From Salegentibacter sp. (GTDB lineage Bacteria > Bacteroidota > Bacteroidia > Flavobacteriales > Flavobacteriaceae), in contig JAGXIG010000022.1 in NCBI GenBank assembly GCA_024635815.1, positions 1 to 12,022 of the forward strand: 12,022 bases of DNA, written 5' to 3'. The notes below the pieces were generated by a model. It was not told where the DNA came from and searched no databases. It worked only from the letters and a program-made list of their open reading frames with translations. Position 1 is the first letter of the stretch; every line of letters begins with the position of its first letter. Positions 1 to 7,039 of the stretch are shown in pieces. The translations under genes and the position numbers were made by a program.

Positions 1-19
1 AGATGTGTATAAGAGACAG
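1..19. other. Residual Tn5/Nextera mosaic-end adapter (not genomic)
   Basis: The first 19 bases read AGATGTGTATAAGAGACAG, the exact mosaic end left by Tn5-based library preparation. In the frame of the following gene this stretch contains a TAA stop at 10-12, while the protein similarity to TesA-type esterases begins straight after it. The native sequence therefore starts at base 20, and this is an untrimmed contig end rather than a biological feature. Confidence 0.97.
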
Positions 20-531
20 GGCTGGAACCTTCTGAAGCTTTTCCGGCACTTGTTCAAAACAGGTTGGATTCATTAGGCTATAATTACGAAGTGGTGAATG
101 CCGGGTTAAGCGGAGAAACCACCGCCAGCGGGAAGAACAGGATCAACTGGGTTCTAAATCAGGATGTAGATGTTTTTGTTTTAGAATTGGGAGCAAACGA
201 TGGTTTACGCGGAATTCCAATAGAAGAAACCAAAAAGAACCTTCAGGATATTATAGATACCGTTAAGGAAGAAAATCCCGGTACTAAAATAGTTTTGGCG
301 GGAATGCAGATTCCACCAAATATGGGAGAAGAATACACTACCAAATTCAGAAATATTTTCCCTGAACTCGCCGAAAAAAATGATGTGGCACTCATTCCTT
401 TTCTTCTAGAAGGAGTTGCCGGAGACCCAGAGCTAAATCAGCAGGATGGTATTCACCCCACCGCCGATGGCTATAAAATTGTAACCGACAATGTTTGGAG
501 TGTACTCGAGAAGGTAGTGGAGAAGGAGTAA
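20..531 (+). CDS. SGNH/GDSL hydrolase, TesA-type esterase/thioesterase (5'-truncated)
   Basis: This is the C-terminal part of an SGNH hydrolase related to E. coli TesA (acyl-CoA thioesterase I / arylesterase), a family that cleaves acyl esters and thioesters, usually in the periplasm or as a lipoprotein. The block II glycine lies in AGLSGET (about 100-120), block III is GAND (193-201, oxyanion-hole Asn codon 196-198), and the catalytic Asp and His are in DGIHP (445-459). The nucleophile block I (GDS) and the signal peptide are missing because the contig edge cuts the gene; roughly 60 to 70 N-terminal residues are probably lost. The open frame continues upstream of the TTG at 64 to the adapter junction and reads like the family (GLEPSEAFPALVQ), so 64 is not the true start. 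The gene is convergent with the next one, with 6 bases between the stops. The substrate cannot be deduced. Confidence 0.9.
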
Positions 532-537
532 CAAAAT

Positions 538-957
538 CTAATTTAATGTTTTTTTAGACTTCCGCCAGGGCAGTTTCTTTCTGGAAACCACTGCCAGACT
601 TAAAGAAACCAGGACAGAAATAGCTGCTGTGGTTCCCAAAGCCCCGCCATAACCTTTGAAAAACGGACTCGCATTTAGATAGATTATGGAAAAGATAAAC
701 CCTGAAAAACCAACCAGTAAATAGCTGGGAAGTATTTTTGAAGAAACCATTCCTATAAAAGTAGCGCCAATAAAAACGATAGGGATGTTTTTGGTTAAAT
801 ATAGGGTGAAAATATCAGGAAAGAAATAGAAAAATAAACCCACTAAAAGAGACAATCCTGCTGAAGCGCGAACTGCGCCCTGGCCATATTTGTTGTTCAC
901 CACGTAAGTGAGCAGGGCAGAGATAATACCGGTGATAAAAAGGATACTTAATTCCAT
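538..957 (-). CDS. Small integral membrane protein, paralogue of its upstream neighbour
   Basis: I do not recognise a named family. The 139-residue protein is very hydrophobic, with about four membrane segments (roughly residues 3-20, 31-50, 58-94 as one or two passes, and 106-124) and a basic tail (SRKKLPWRKSKK). It contains GATFIGM at 64-70 and GYGGALGT at 102-109; both have counterparts in the protein encoded immediately upstream, so the two genes look like a tandem duplication that has diverged. Its ATG (955-957) directly follows the stop codon of the upstream gene (958-960), which suggests translational coupling in a two-gene operon. It could be two subunits of one membrane complex. No catalytic motif is visible and I assign no function. 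Confidence 0.8.
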   Translation of the reverse strand: MELSILFITGIISALLTYVVNNKYGQGAVRASAGLSLLVGLFFYFFPDIFTLYLTKNIPIVFIGATFIGMVSSKILPSYLLVGFSGFIFSIIYLNASPFFKGYGGALGTTAAISVLVSLSLAVVSRKKLPWRKSKKTLN

Positions 958-1509
958 TTAGGTCAGCGTATATAAAATTATGGAAGAAATCGCAATACTG
1001 CTAAAAGCAATGGTCCCGAGCTTACCACCAAATCCGTTAAAAATGTTTTTAGAAAGAATAAGAATGCTACCCGCGATAAAGCCGGCAAACAAAATAAACT
1101 TTAAATTGGGCGCTACGCTGGCAGAAGTCATTCCCACAAAAGCCCCACAATAAACAGCCGGGGGCACTTCTTTTAAAAGTTTTGATTTCTTATTTATTGA
1201 GGGCACAAAAGAAGCCAGAGTTCCTATAAACCCGGCGGCGATTACCGGGCCTAATTTAAGTTCAATATTTATAAAAAATGTACTTAGGGCGCCGGTTACA
1301 GCAAAAAGAATAAGGTAGAGATCTTTTATAAAATAGCGTTCTTCCTCCCGTGGCGCTTTAAAATAAGCCAGACTTATTAATACTGAAATTATCCCCAAAA
1401 ATAGTAGCACTAGGGGCGCATTCATTTTATCAAAAAATATGGCCAACAGAAATGCAAATTGCATTAGGATTAAAATAAAGAAAGACAGTCTTCTGAATAA
1501 TTTGGTCAT
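958..1509 (-). CDS. Integral membrane protein, first gene of a paralogous pair
   Basis: This 183-residue protein has no recognisable named family. Hydrophobic segments lie at about 9-27, 31-50, 62-81, 86-104, 117-130, 135-153 and 164-182, with a charged loop at 51-61 (KAPREEERYF) and another at 106-114. Residues from about 72 to 182 align with the 139-residue downstream product: GAFVGM (122-127) with GATFIGM, and GFGGKLGT (159-166) with GYGGALGT. It therefore has two extra N-terminal membrane passes relative to its paralogue. The ATG at 1507-1509 fits with a -7-like element about 30 bases upstream on the minus strand. It is divergent from the polymerase operon. The function is unknown. Confidence 0.8.
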   Translation of the reverse strand: MTKLFRRLSFFILILMQFAFLLAIFFDKMNAPLVLLFLGIISVLISLAYFKAPREEERYFIKDLYLILFAVTGALSTFFINIELKLGPVIAAGFIGTLASFVPSINKKSKLLKEVPPAVYCGAFVGMTSASVAPNLKFILFAGFIAGSILILSKNIFNGFGGKLGTIAFSSIAISSIILYTLT

Positions 1510-1537
1510 GCAGTTTTGGAGCTATTTTTTAAGTCGG

Positions 1538-1545
1538 CAAAATTA
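1538..1545 (-). promoter_or_regulatory. Candidate -7 element for the membrane-protein pair
   Basis: On the minus strand these bases read TAATTTTG, matching the Bacteroidota -7 consensus TAnnTTTG. The leader to the ATG at 1509 would be about 20-25 bases. I see no convincing TTG -33 element at the usual distance, so this rests on the -7 match and its position. Confidence 0.4.
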
Positions 1546-1665
1546 CTAAAACAATAGGATTTAGGTTGTTGAATTTTAAAAGAATCATAAGGACTTATTT
1601 TTTCCTTTTATTCAGAATTGTCAAACTGAAAATTCTTTTTTAAAATTTAACTAGGTGGAATTATT

Positions 1666-1691
1666 TTGAGTTCAGATATTTTATAAATTTG
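1666..1691 (+). promoter_or_regulatory. Candidate promoter of the dinB-dnaE operon
   Basis: TAAATTTG at 1684-1691 matches the Bacteroidota -7 consensus TAnnTTTG, and TTG at 1666-1668 could serve as the -33 element. The spacing is only 15 bases, shorter than usual, which would make a weak or activator-dependent promoter. Transcription would begin near 1697-1700, giving a leader of about 25 bases. The -7 element overlaps the left arm of the dyad at 1687-1724. Confidence 0.45.
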
Positions 1692-1724
1692 GAAAAAATC
1701 CTATAAAAAGGAAATATTCCAAAT
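1687..1724. promoter_or_regulatory. 38-bp interrupted dyad, candidate operator of the dinB-dnaE operon
   Basis: Perfect 8-base arms ATTTGGAA (1687-1694) and TTCCAAAT (1717-1724) share their centre of symmetry (between 1705 and 1706) with inner arms TCCT (1699-1702) and AGGA (1709-1712). The left arm overlaps the -7 element and the right arm ends at the base before the ATG, a position typical of a repressor site. The inner AGGA is also the only Shine-Dalgarno-like sequence of dinB, so an RNA hairpin hiding it is possible. The outer left arm probably lies upstream of the transcript start, which favours a DNA operator. The binding protein is unknown. Confidence 0.45.
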
Positions 1725-2942
1725 ATGAAAAATAAGTCTATTTTACATCTGGATCTGGATGCATTTTTTGTTTCGGTGGAGCGTAAGCAAAACTCCGAAT
1801 TAGAAAATAAACCGCTTATTGTTGGCGGGATGGGAGATCGTGGGGTAGTGGCGGCTTGTAGTTATGAGACGCGAAAGTTTGGAGTACATTCGGGAATGGC
1901 GATGAAAGTAGCGCGGCAGCTTTGTCCGCAGGCCACGGTAATTAAAGGTAATGCGAGTACTTACACCAAACATTCACACGTGGTTACCGAAATTATTAAA
2001 AGCCAGGTGCCCAGTTTTGAAAAAGCCAGTGTAGACGAGTTTTATGCCGACTTGAGTGGGATGGATAAATTTTTTGGCATTAATCAATTTGCCAGCCAGC
2101 TAAGGCAAACTATTATAAAGGAAAGCGGCTTACCAATTTCTTTTGGGCTTTCGCAAAACAAAGTGGTTTCCAAAATTGCTACGGGAGAAGGCAAACCCAA
2201 TGCTGAAATTGTAATTCCGCATGGAAATGAAAAAATTTTTCTTGCACCCTTAAGTGTAAATAAAATCCCGATGGTGGGTAATAAGACGTTTCAAAAACTA
2301 TTGAATTTAGGCGTTAGGGAAATAAAAACCATACAGGAAATGCCGGTGGAAATGCTGGAAAGCGTTTTAGGAAAAAGCGGAAGAACTATCTGGAAACGCG
2401 CCAATGGCCTGGATGATTCCCCAATTATTCCGTATCACGAAAGAAAATCTATCTCTACCGAGCGTACTTTTGGCCGCGATACCATAGATATGGTACGCCT
2501 GCATGCCACGCTGGTGGCAATGGCAGAAAGCCTGGCTTATCAGTTACGGCGAGGCAATAAATTAACCAGCGTGGTAAGTGTAAAGATCAGGTATTCCGAT
2601 TATCAGACGCATTCCAAACAGGTGAAAATCTCTTATACCAGCGCCGATCATATTCTAATTCCTAAGGTTGAAATGCTCTTTAAACAACTCTATTCGCGCC
2701 GGTTGTTAATTAGGTTAATCGGGGTTAAATTCAGCGGACTTGTAGGTGGAAATTACCAGATCAACCTGTTTGATGATTCTGAAGAAATGCTGAATTTATA
2801 TAATTCCATTGATAAGATTAAGGAACGTTATGGGGAACACAGCGTGATGCGTGCAGTAACGCTGGGTACCAAAACCATTGGGCGCATGGCGAATCCGTTT
2901 AACGGTGAACCACCCATAGTTCTCGCCCATAGAAAACAATAA
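1725..2942 (+). CDS. dinB: Y-family DNA polymerase (Pol IV / DinB type)
   Basis: This is a translesion DNA polymerase of 405 residues, about 50 longer than E. coli Pol IV. Motif I LDLDAFF (9-15) supplies the first catalytic Asp (D10) and the steric-gate Phe (F15). SYETRKFGV (46-54) is the finger-domain nucleotide-contact motif. ASVDEFYADL (101-110) carries the catalytic D104/E105 pair, so unlike ImuB proteins this enzyme should be active. IPMVGNKT (181-188) is the helix-hairpin-helix of the thumb, and SISTERTF (242-249) opens the little-finger domain. QINLF at 345-349 matches the beta-clamp-binding pentapeptide and is followed by about 56 further residues instead of closing the protein. The ATG has only a weak AAGGAA upstream, inside the dyad. 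The stop overlaps the start of the dnaE gene by one base (TAATG), so the two are translated together. A role in damage-induced mutagenesis is inferred from this pairing. Confidence 0.95.
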   Translation: MKNKSILHLDLDAFFVSVERKQNSELENKPLIVGGMGDRGVVAACSYETRKFGVHSGMAMKVARQLCPQATVIKGNASTYTKHSHVVTEIIKSQVPSFEKASVDEFYADLSGMDKFFGINQFASQLRQTIIKESGLPISFGLSQNKVVSKIATGEGKPNAEIVIPHGNEKIFLAPLSVNKIPMVGNKTFQKLLNLGVREIKTIQEMPVEMLESVLGKSGRTIWKRANGLDDSPIIPYHERKSISTERTFGRDTIDMVRLHATLVAMAESLAYQLRRGNKLTSVVSVKIRYSDYQTHSKQVKISYTSADHILIPKVEMLFKQLYSRRLLIRLIGVKFSGLVGGNYQINLFDDSEEMLNLYNSIDKIKERYGEHSVMRAVTLGTKTIGRMANPFNGEPPIVLAHRKQ

Positions 2943-5914
2943 TGATCTATTTAAACTGCCATACCTGGTATTCGTTGCGCTACGGGACTTTTTCGGTAGA
3001 AAAACTCTGTGAACTTGCTCAAAAGTTCAAAGTGCAATCTTTAGCGCTCACCGATATTAATAATACTTCAGGCTGCCTGAATTTTATAAAAATTGCTTCA
3101 GATTATGGTATAAATCCAATTACAGGGATTGATTTTAGAAATGGAGCAAAACAGCAATATATAGGAATTGCAAAGAATAATGAAGGGTTCAGGCAGTTGA
3201 ATGCTCATTTATCAGGGCAACTTCATTCAAAAAAAGAATTTAAGCCTGAAGCCCCCGAATTGCCCGATTGTTTTATCATTTATCCTTTTGAAAAAGTAGT
3301 AGCTAATAAAAAGTTCAGTTTTAAAGAGAATGAATTTATTGGAGTTTCCGTAGAAAGTCTGCGGAAGCTTAAATTTTCAAAATTCCTTGATTTTAAAGAT
3401 AAACTGGTGTTGTTACAAAGCGTGAGTTTTAGAAATAAGCGCGATTTTAATGCGCATCGTTTGTTGCGAGCCATAGATAATAATATCTTGCTTAGTCAGC
3501 TTTCTGAGAGCGAGCAGGGATCTTTTGCCCACCAAATAATAACTTTCGAAATTATCGCTGCGGAATTTGAAGACTATCCGTATATTTTAGAAAATACCCG
3601 GGAACTGGTAAAAGCCTGCCGGGTAGATTTTGAATTCGGAAAAGAACAGAACCGAAACTTATTGGTTTCAGGCGAAAGTCCTGAAGCTGATGTTGCTCGA
3701 CTAAGAAAACTATGTGATGAAAATCTTTTAAAACGTTATCCGGAAGCCGATGAGATAGTTCTGAAGCGAGTAGAAAAGGAACTTAATGCTATCATTAAAC
3801 TTGGATTTGTCTCCTATTTTTTGATCAATTATGATATTGTAAGCTATGCCCGTTCACGAAATTTCCCATTTATAGGGCGCGGGAGTGGTGCCAATTCCAT
3901 TATTGCCTATATCATTGGAATTACCAATGTAGATCCTGTGGAGCTGGATTTATATTTTGAGCGTTTTATTAATGAAAGCCGAAGTTCGCCGCCCGATTTT
4001 GATATAGACTTCTCCTGGAAAGACCGCAACGAGGTAACCCGGTTTATATTTGATACGTACAAGTTCACCGCACTGATGGGAACTTATGTCACCTTTAAGC
4101 GGCGAGCTGTTGCCCGGGAGTTAGGGAAGGTTTTTGGCTTGCCTAAAGAGAATATCGATGAACTTTCGGCTGGATTTTTCAATATAAATGAGCTGGATAA
4201 ATTAGAGAAACTGGTGCTAAGGTATAGTGCTTTAATTGAGGGTTTTCCTAATTATTTAAGCGTGCATTCCGGAGGAATTTTAATCCTTAATGACAGCGTT
4301 TATAATTATGCTGCCACTTTTTTACCGCCCAAAGGTTTTGAAACTATCCAGATAGATATGAATATTGCCGAAGATGTGGGAATCCATAAATTTGATATCC
4401 TCGCTCAACGCGGACTTTCAAAAATCACTGATGCTATTGAAATTATTAAGGAAAATCAGCCGGAAGCTGAAATTGAAGATATAGAAAATATTGATGTCTT
4501 TAAGGAAGACCCGGAAATTAATGAGTTGCTAAAAACCGGGGATTGTATGGGGATTTTTTATGTAGAATCCCCGGCAATGCGTGGCCTGCTTACCAAACTA
4601 CAAACCGATAATTATTTAAACCTGGTGGCGGCGAGTTCCATAATTAGACCTGGTATTTCCAGTGGGGGAATGAAAGAAGAATATATAAAACGGCATCGCG
4701 ATCCTGCGCGGAGAAAAATGGCTCATCCCGTGATGCTGGAAATTATGGAAGACACCTACGGAGTTATGGTTTACCAGGAAGATGTGATGAAAGTGGCTCA
4801 TAAATTCGCCGGACTTAGTTTTGAAGATGCCGATGTGTTGCGCCGGGGAATGAGTGGTAAGAAAACTTCTAAGGGCCAGATGGAGCAGATTGAAGCTAAA
4901 TTCAGGGAGAATTGCAGGCAAAAGAATTATAGTGAAAAGATTATTGATGAGGTTTGGGAGCAAATTTCCTCCTTTGCTGGTTATGCATTTCCCAAGGGGC
5001 ATTCGGCTTCCTATGCGGTAGAGAGTTACCAGAGTTTGTATTTGAAAAAATATTTTCCGCTGGAGTTTATGGTGGCGGCGCTTAATAACGGCGGTGGGTT
5101 TTACGATGTGGAAACCTATATCCAGGAGATTAGAAAATGTGGAGGGAAGGTGCATCCGCCCTGCATCAACAAGAGCGATCATCCCAATAAGATTTATGGA
5201 AAAGATATTTATTTGGGCCTGGGCTATATCAAAGAATTAGAGACTAAAACCGTACAGCAAATCCTGGAAAACCGCCAGTTTTTTGGCGTTTTTAAGTCTT
5301 TTGATGATTTTATAGACCGGGTAAATATTTCTATAGAGCAACTGAGTATTTTGCTGAAAATTGATGCGTTTAGGTTTACTAAAACAGACAAGCATCATTT
5401 ACTGTGGAAAGCCCATTTTAAGCTGAACGCTACCAAACCGGCGGTTAAACAGGAAAAACTCTTTGCCACCCCGCACCGGGATTTTGAACTTCCACGCTTT
5501 GAATATTCGGCATTGATAGAGGCTTTTGACCAGTTGGAGTTACTGGGTTTTCCGCTTTGTTCGCATTTTAAATTGCTTAAAAATCCTATAGAAAATTCGG
5601 TATGTGCAAAAGATTTAAAAGATTATGTGGGAAAGGAGGTTTTGATTTATGGAGCGCTTATTACGGCCAAGAAAACCGGGACTTCTAACGGGAAATATAT
5701 GTATTTCGGGACTTTTTTTGATAAGGAAGGCGATGTGTTTGATACGGTTCAATTCCCTGCTACCGCAGAAAAATATCCACTTCGAAGCAAGGGAATCTAT
5801 AAATGCTACGGTACCGTGAATAATGATCTGGATTATATCTCGATCAGTATAAAATGCTTGCAACGCCAGGATACTTTGACTGATCCCAGGTTGGTGGGGT
5901 ATCAGTTTTCGTAA
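2942..5914 (+). CDS. dnaE2: C-family DNA polymerase, short error-prone DnaE2/ImuC-like alpha subunit
   Basis: This is a polymerase III alpha-type enzyme of 990 residues, clearly shorter than replicative DnaE (about 1160 or more). Order: a degenerate PHP domain (1 to about 230); the polymerase core with IGRGSGANS (311-319), PDFDIDF (351-357, catalytic D354 and D356), VHSGGI (441-446) and KFDIL (483-487, third Asp D485); fingers with RRGMSGKK (634-641) and FPKGHSASYA (683-692); QEKLF (837-841), which fits the beta-clamp pentapeptide at the position where E. coli DnaE has its own; and a C-terminal OB-fold (about 895-975). The PHP metal ligands are largely lost: H-x-H is NCH at 5-7 and the usual DHGN is DINN at 38-41, so PHP proofreading is unlikely. 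It is translationally coupled to the upstream Y-family gene. By analogy with imuB-dnaE2 cassettes it probably takes part in damage-induced lesion bypass. The alternative, a normal second DnaE, seems less likely given size and context. Confidence 0.88.
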   Translation: MIYLNCHTWYSLRYGTFSVEKLCELAQKFKVQSLALTDINNTSGCLNFIKIASDYGINPITGIDFRNGAKQQYIGIAKNNEGFRQLNAHLSGQLHSKKEFKPEAPELPDCFIIYPFEKVVANKKFSFKENEFIGVSVESLRKLKFSKFLDFKDKLVLLQSVSFRNKRDFNAHRLLRAIDNNILLSQLSESEQGSFAHQIITFEIIAAEFEDYPYILENTRELVKACRVDFEFGKEQNRNLLVSGESPEADVARLRKLCDENLLKRYPEADEIVLKRVEKELNAIIKLGFVSYFLINYDIVSYARSRNFPFIGRGSGANSIIAYIIGITNVDPVELDLYFERFINESRSSPPDFDIDFSWKDRNEVTRFIFDTYKFTALMGTYVTFKRRAVARELGKVFGLPKENIDELSAGFFNINELDKLEKLVLRYSALIEGFPNYLSVHSGGILILNDSVYNYAATFLPPKGFETIQIDMNIAEDVGIHKFDILAQRGLSKITDAIEIIKENQPEAEIEDIENIDVFKEDPEINELLKTGDCMGIFYVESPAMRGLLTKLQTDNYLNLVAASSIIRPGISSGGMKEEYIKRHRDPARRKMAHPVMLEIMEDTYGVMVYQEDVMKVAHKFAGLSFEDADVLRRGMSGKKTSKGQMEQIEAKFRENCRQKNYSEKIIDEVWEQISSFAGYAFPKGHSASYAVESYQSLYLKKYFPLEFMVAALNNGGGFYDVETYIQEIRKCGGKVHPPCINKSDHPNKIYGKDIYLGLGYIKELETKTVQQILENRQFFGVFKSFDDFIDRVNISIEQLSILLKIDAFRFTKTDKHHLLWKAHFKLNATKPAVKQEKLFATPHRDFELPRFEYSALIEAFDQLELLGFPLCSHFKLLKNPIENSVCAKDLKDYVGKEVLIYGALITAKKTGTSNGKYMYFGTFFDKEGDVFDTVQFPATAEKYPLRSKGIYKCYGTVNNDLDYISISIKCLQRQDTLTDPRLVGYQFS

Positions 5915-5926
5915 GAATTAACCTTA

Positions 5927-6009
5927 TCGTCACCCTGGTAACTTGTTTCAGGGTCTAGGATGTTAGTTATCAAAACATGTTAGAATCTGAAACAAGTTTA
6001 GATTGACGA
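5927..6009. repeat. Long imperfect inverted repeat in convergent spacer; REP-like element or bidirectional terminator
   Basis: Twelve-base perfect arms AACTTGTTTCAG (5940-5951) and CTGAAACAAGTT (5987-5998) continue inward with further pairing (5954-5958 with 5980-5984, and 5960-5964 with 5974-5978). With a two-base offset, the outer arms TCGTCA (5927-5932) and TGACGA (6004-6009) also pair. The left half can fold alone as CCCTG/CAGGG (5933-5937 and 5949-5953). It lies between the convergent ends of dnaE2 and purC, so it can terminate transcription from both sides. The form, with CGTCA/TGACG ends, resembles dispersed palindromes that I recall from flavobacterial intergenic regions; I cannot verify copy number here. 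Confidence 0.65.
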
Positions 6010-6040
6010 CCTTGAAGAGGACGTGTTTTTAAAAAAAAAT

Positions 6041-6988
6041 CTATTTCAAATACTGCAGCACATTATTCTCAATCCGGGTTTCAATATTACTGATGTCGCT
6101 TTTTATAAAAGTTTCGCCGGTGATTTTTTCGTATAATTCTATATAACGTTCAGAAACCGATTGGATATATTCATCGCTCATTTCAGGTAAAATTTGGCCT
6201 TCTAATCCCTGAAATTTGTTTTGAATAAGCCATTGTCTCACAAACTCTTTAGATAATTGTTTTTGTGGCTCGTCTTTATTCTGTCTTTCCCGATAGCCAT
6301 CGGCATAAAAATAGCGGGAGGAATCCGGGGTGTGGATTTCATCAATGAGAAGAATTTCTCCATCGGCATTTTTACCGAATTCGTATTTTGTATCCACTAA
6401 AATCAAACCTCTTTTTGCGGCGATTTCGGTTCCGCGTTTAAAAAGGTTGCGGGTATATTTTTCAAGAATTTCGTAATCTTCTTTAGAAACGATTGCCCGT
6501 TTTAAAATTTCTTCTTTAGAAATATCTTCATCATGATCGCCCTGTTCGGCTTTGGTAGCGGGAGTAATAATGGGTTCCGGGAATTTATCGTTCTCCTTCA
6601 TTCCGTTTGGCATTTCTACGCCGCAAAGCATACGTTTTCCTGCTTTATATTCGCGCGCGGCGTGACCGGCAAGATATCCGCGAATAACCATTTCAATTTT
6701 AAAAGGTTCGCAAGCCTGGCCCACGGCAACATTGGGATCTGGCGTTGCTTCCAGCCAGTTGGGAACAAGATCTCTCGTTGCTTCCATCATTTTTGTAGCG
6801 ATTTGGTTAAGGATTTGTCCCTTGTAAGGGATTCCTTTTGGCATTACCACATCAAAAGCAGAAAGCCTATCGGTCGCCACAATTACGAGTTTATTGTTTT
6901 TTAAAGTATATACGTCCCGCACTTTACCTTTGTACACATCGGTTTGGCCGGGAAAATTGAAATCGGTTTTTATAATGGTATTATTCAT
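6041..6988 (-). CDS. purC: Phosphoribosylaminoimidazole-succinocarboxamide synthase (SAICAR synthetase)
   Basis: PurC joins CAIR and aspartate with ATP to make SAICAR in cytosolic de novo purine synthesis. The 315-residue protein is the long form common in Bacteroidota. Visible motifs are GKVRDVY (21-27, nucleotide-binding loop), TDRLSAFD (39-46), [10 protein letters not shown] (99-108), DHDEDIS (151-157), DTKYEFG (199-205) and [12 protein letters not shown] (214-225). These are all intact, so the enzyme should be active. The ATG is at 6986-6988, with no strong Shine-Dalgarno sequence. It follows phoH on the same strand after a 51-base gap and is probably cotranscribed with it; no PurR-type or riboswitch element is visible in the gap. 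Its 3' end faces dnaE2 across the inverted repeat, and a run of T residues on the minus strand begins just after the stop. Confidence 0.97.
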   Translation of the reverse strand: MNNTIIKTDFNFPGQTDVYKGKVRDVYTLKNNKLVIVATDRLSAFDVVMPKGIPYKGQILNQIATKMMEATRDLVPNWLEATPDPNVAVGQACEPFKIEMVIRGYLAGHAAREYKAGKRMLCGVEMPNGMKENDKFPEPIITPATKAEQGDHDEDISKEEILKRAIVSKEDYEILEKYTRNLFKRGTEIAAKRGLILVDTKYEFGKNADGEILLIDEIHTPDSSRYFYADGYRERQNKDEPQKQLSKEFVRQWLIQNKFQGLEGQILPEMSDEYIQSVSERYIELYEKITGETFIKSDISNIETRIENNVLQYLK

Positions 6989-7039
6989 TAGAATCTATTC
7001 TGAAATTTTGGAAATTGAAATATGAAATTGAAAACTATA

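Noticed and set aside
4616..5182. 188-codon open frame on the minus strand inside the dnaE2 gene
   Set aside because: It is antisense to conserved polymerase core sequence, has no family-like motifs and no promoter or ribosome site; it is a shadow frame.
6026..6039. T5A9 run as an intrinsic terminator for purC
   Set aside because: On the minus strand the T run comes directly after the purC stop, before any hairpin, so it does not have terminator order; the nearby inverted repeat is the better candidate.
6533..6904. 123-codon plus-strand open frame inside purC
   Set aside because: It is antisense to the conserved PurC motifs; codon content reflects the opposite strand.
7011..7033. Direct repeat GAAATTGAAA, two copies 13 bases apart, between purC and phoH
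   Set aside because: It is short and AT-rich in a 51-base gap and has no link to a promoter; chance is the simplest explanation.
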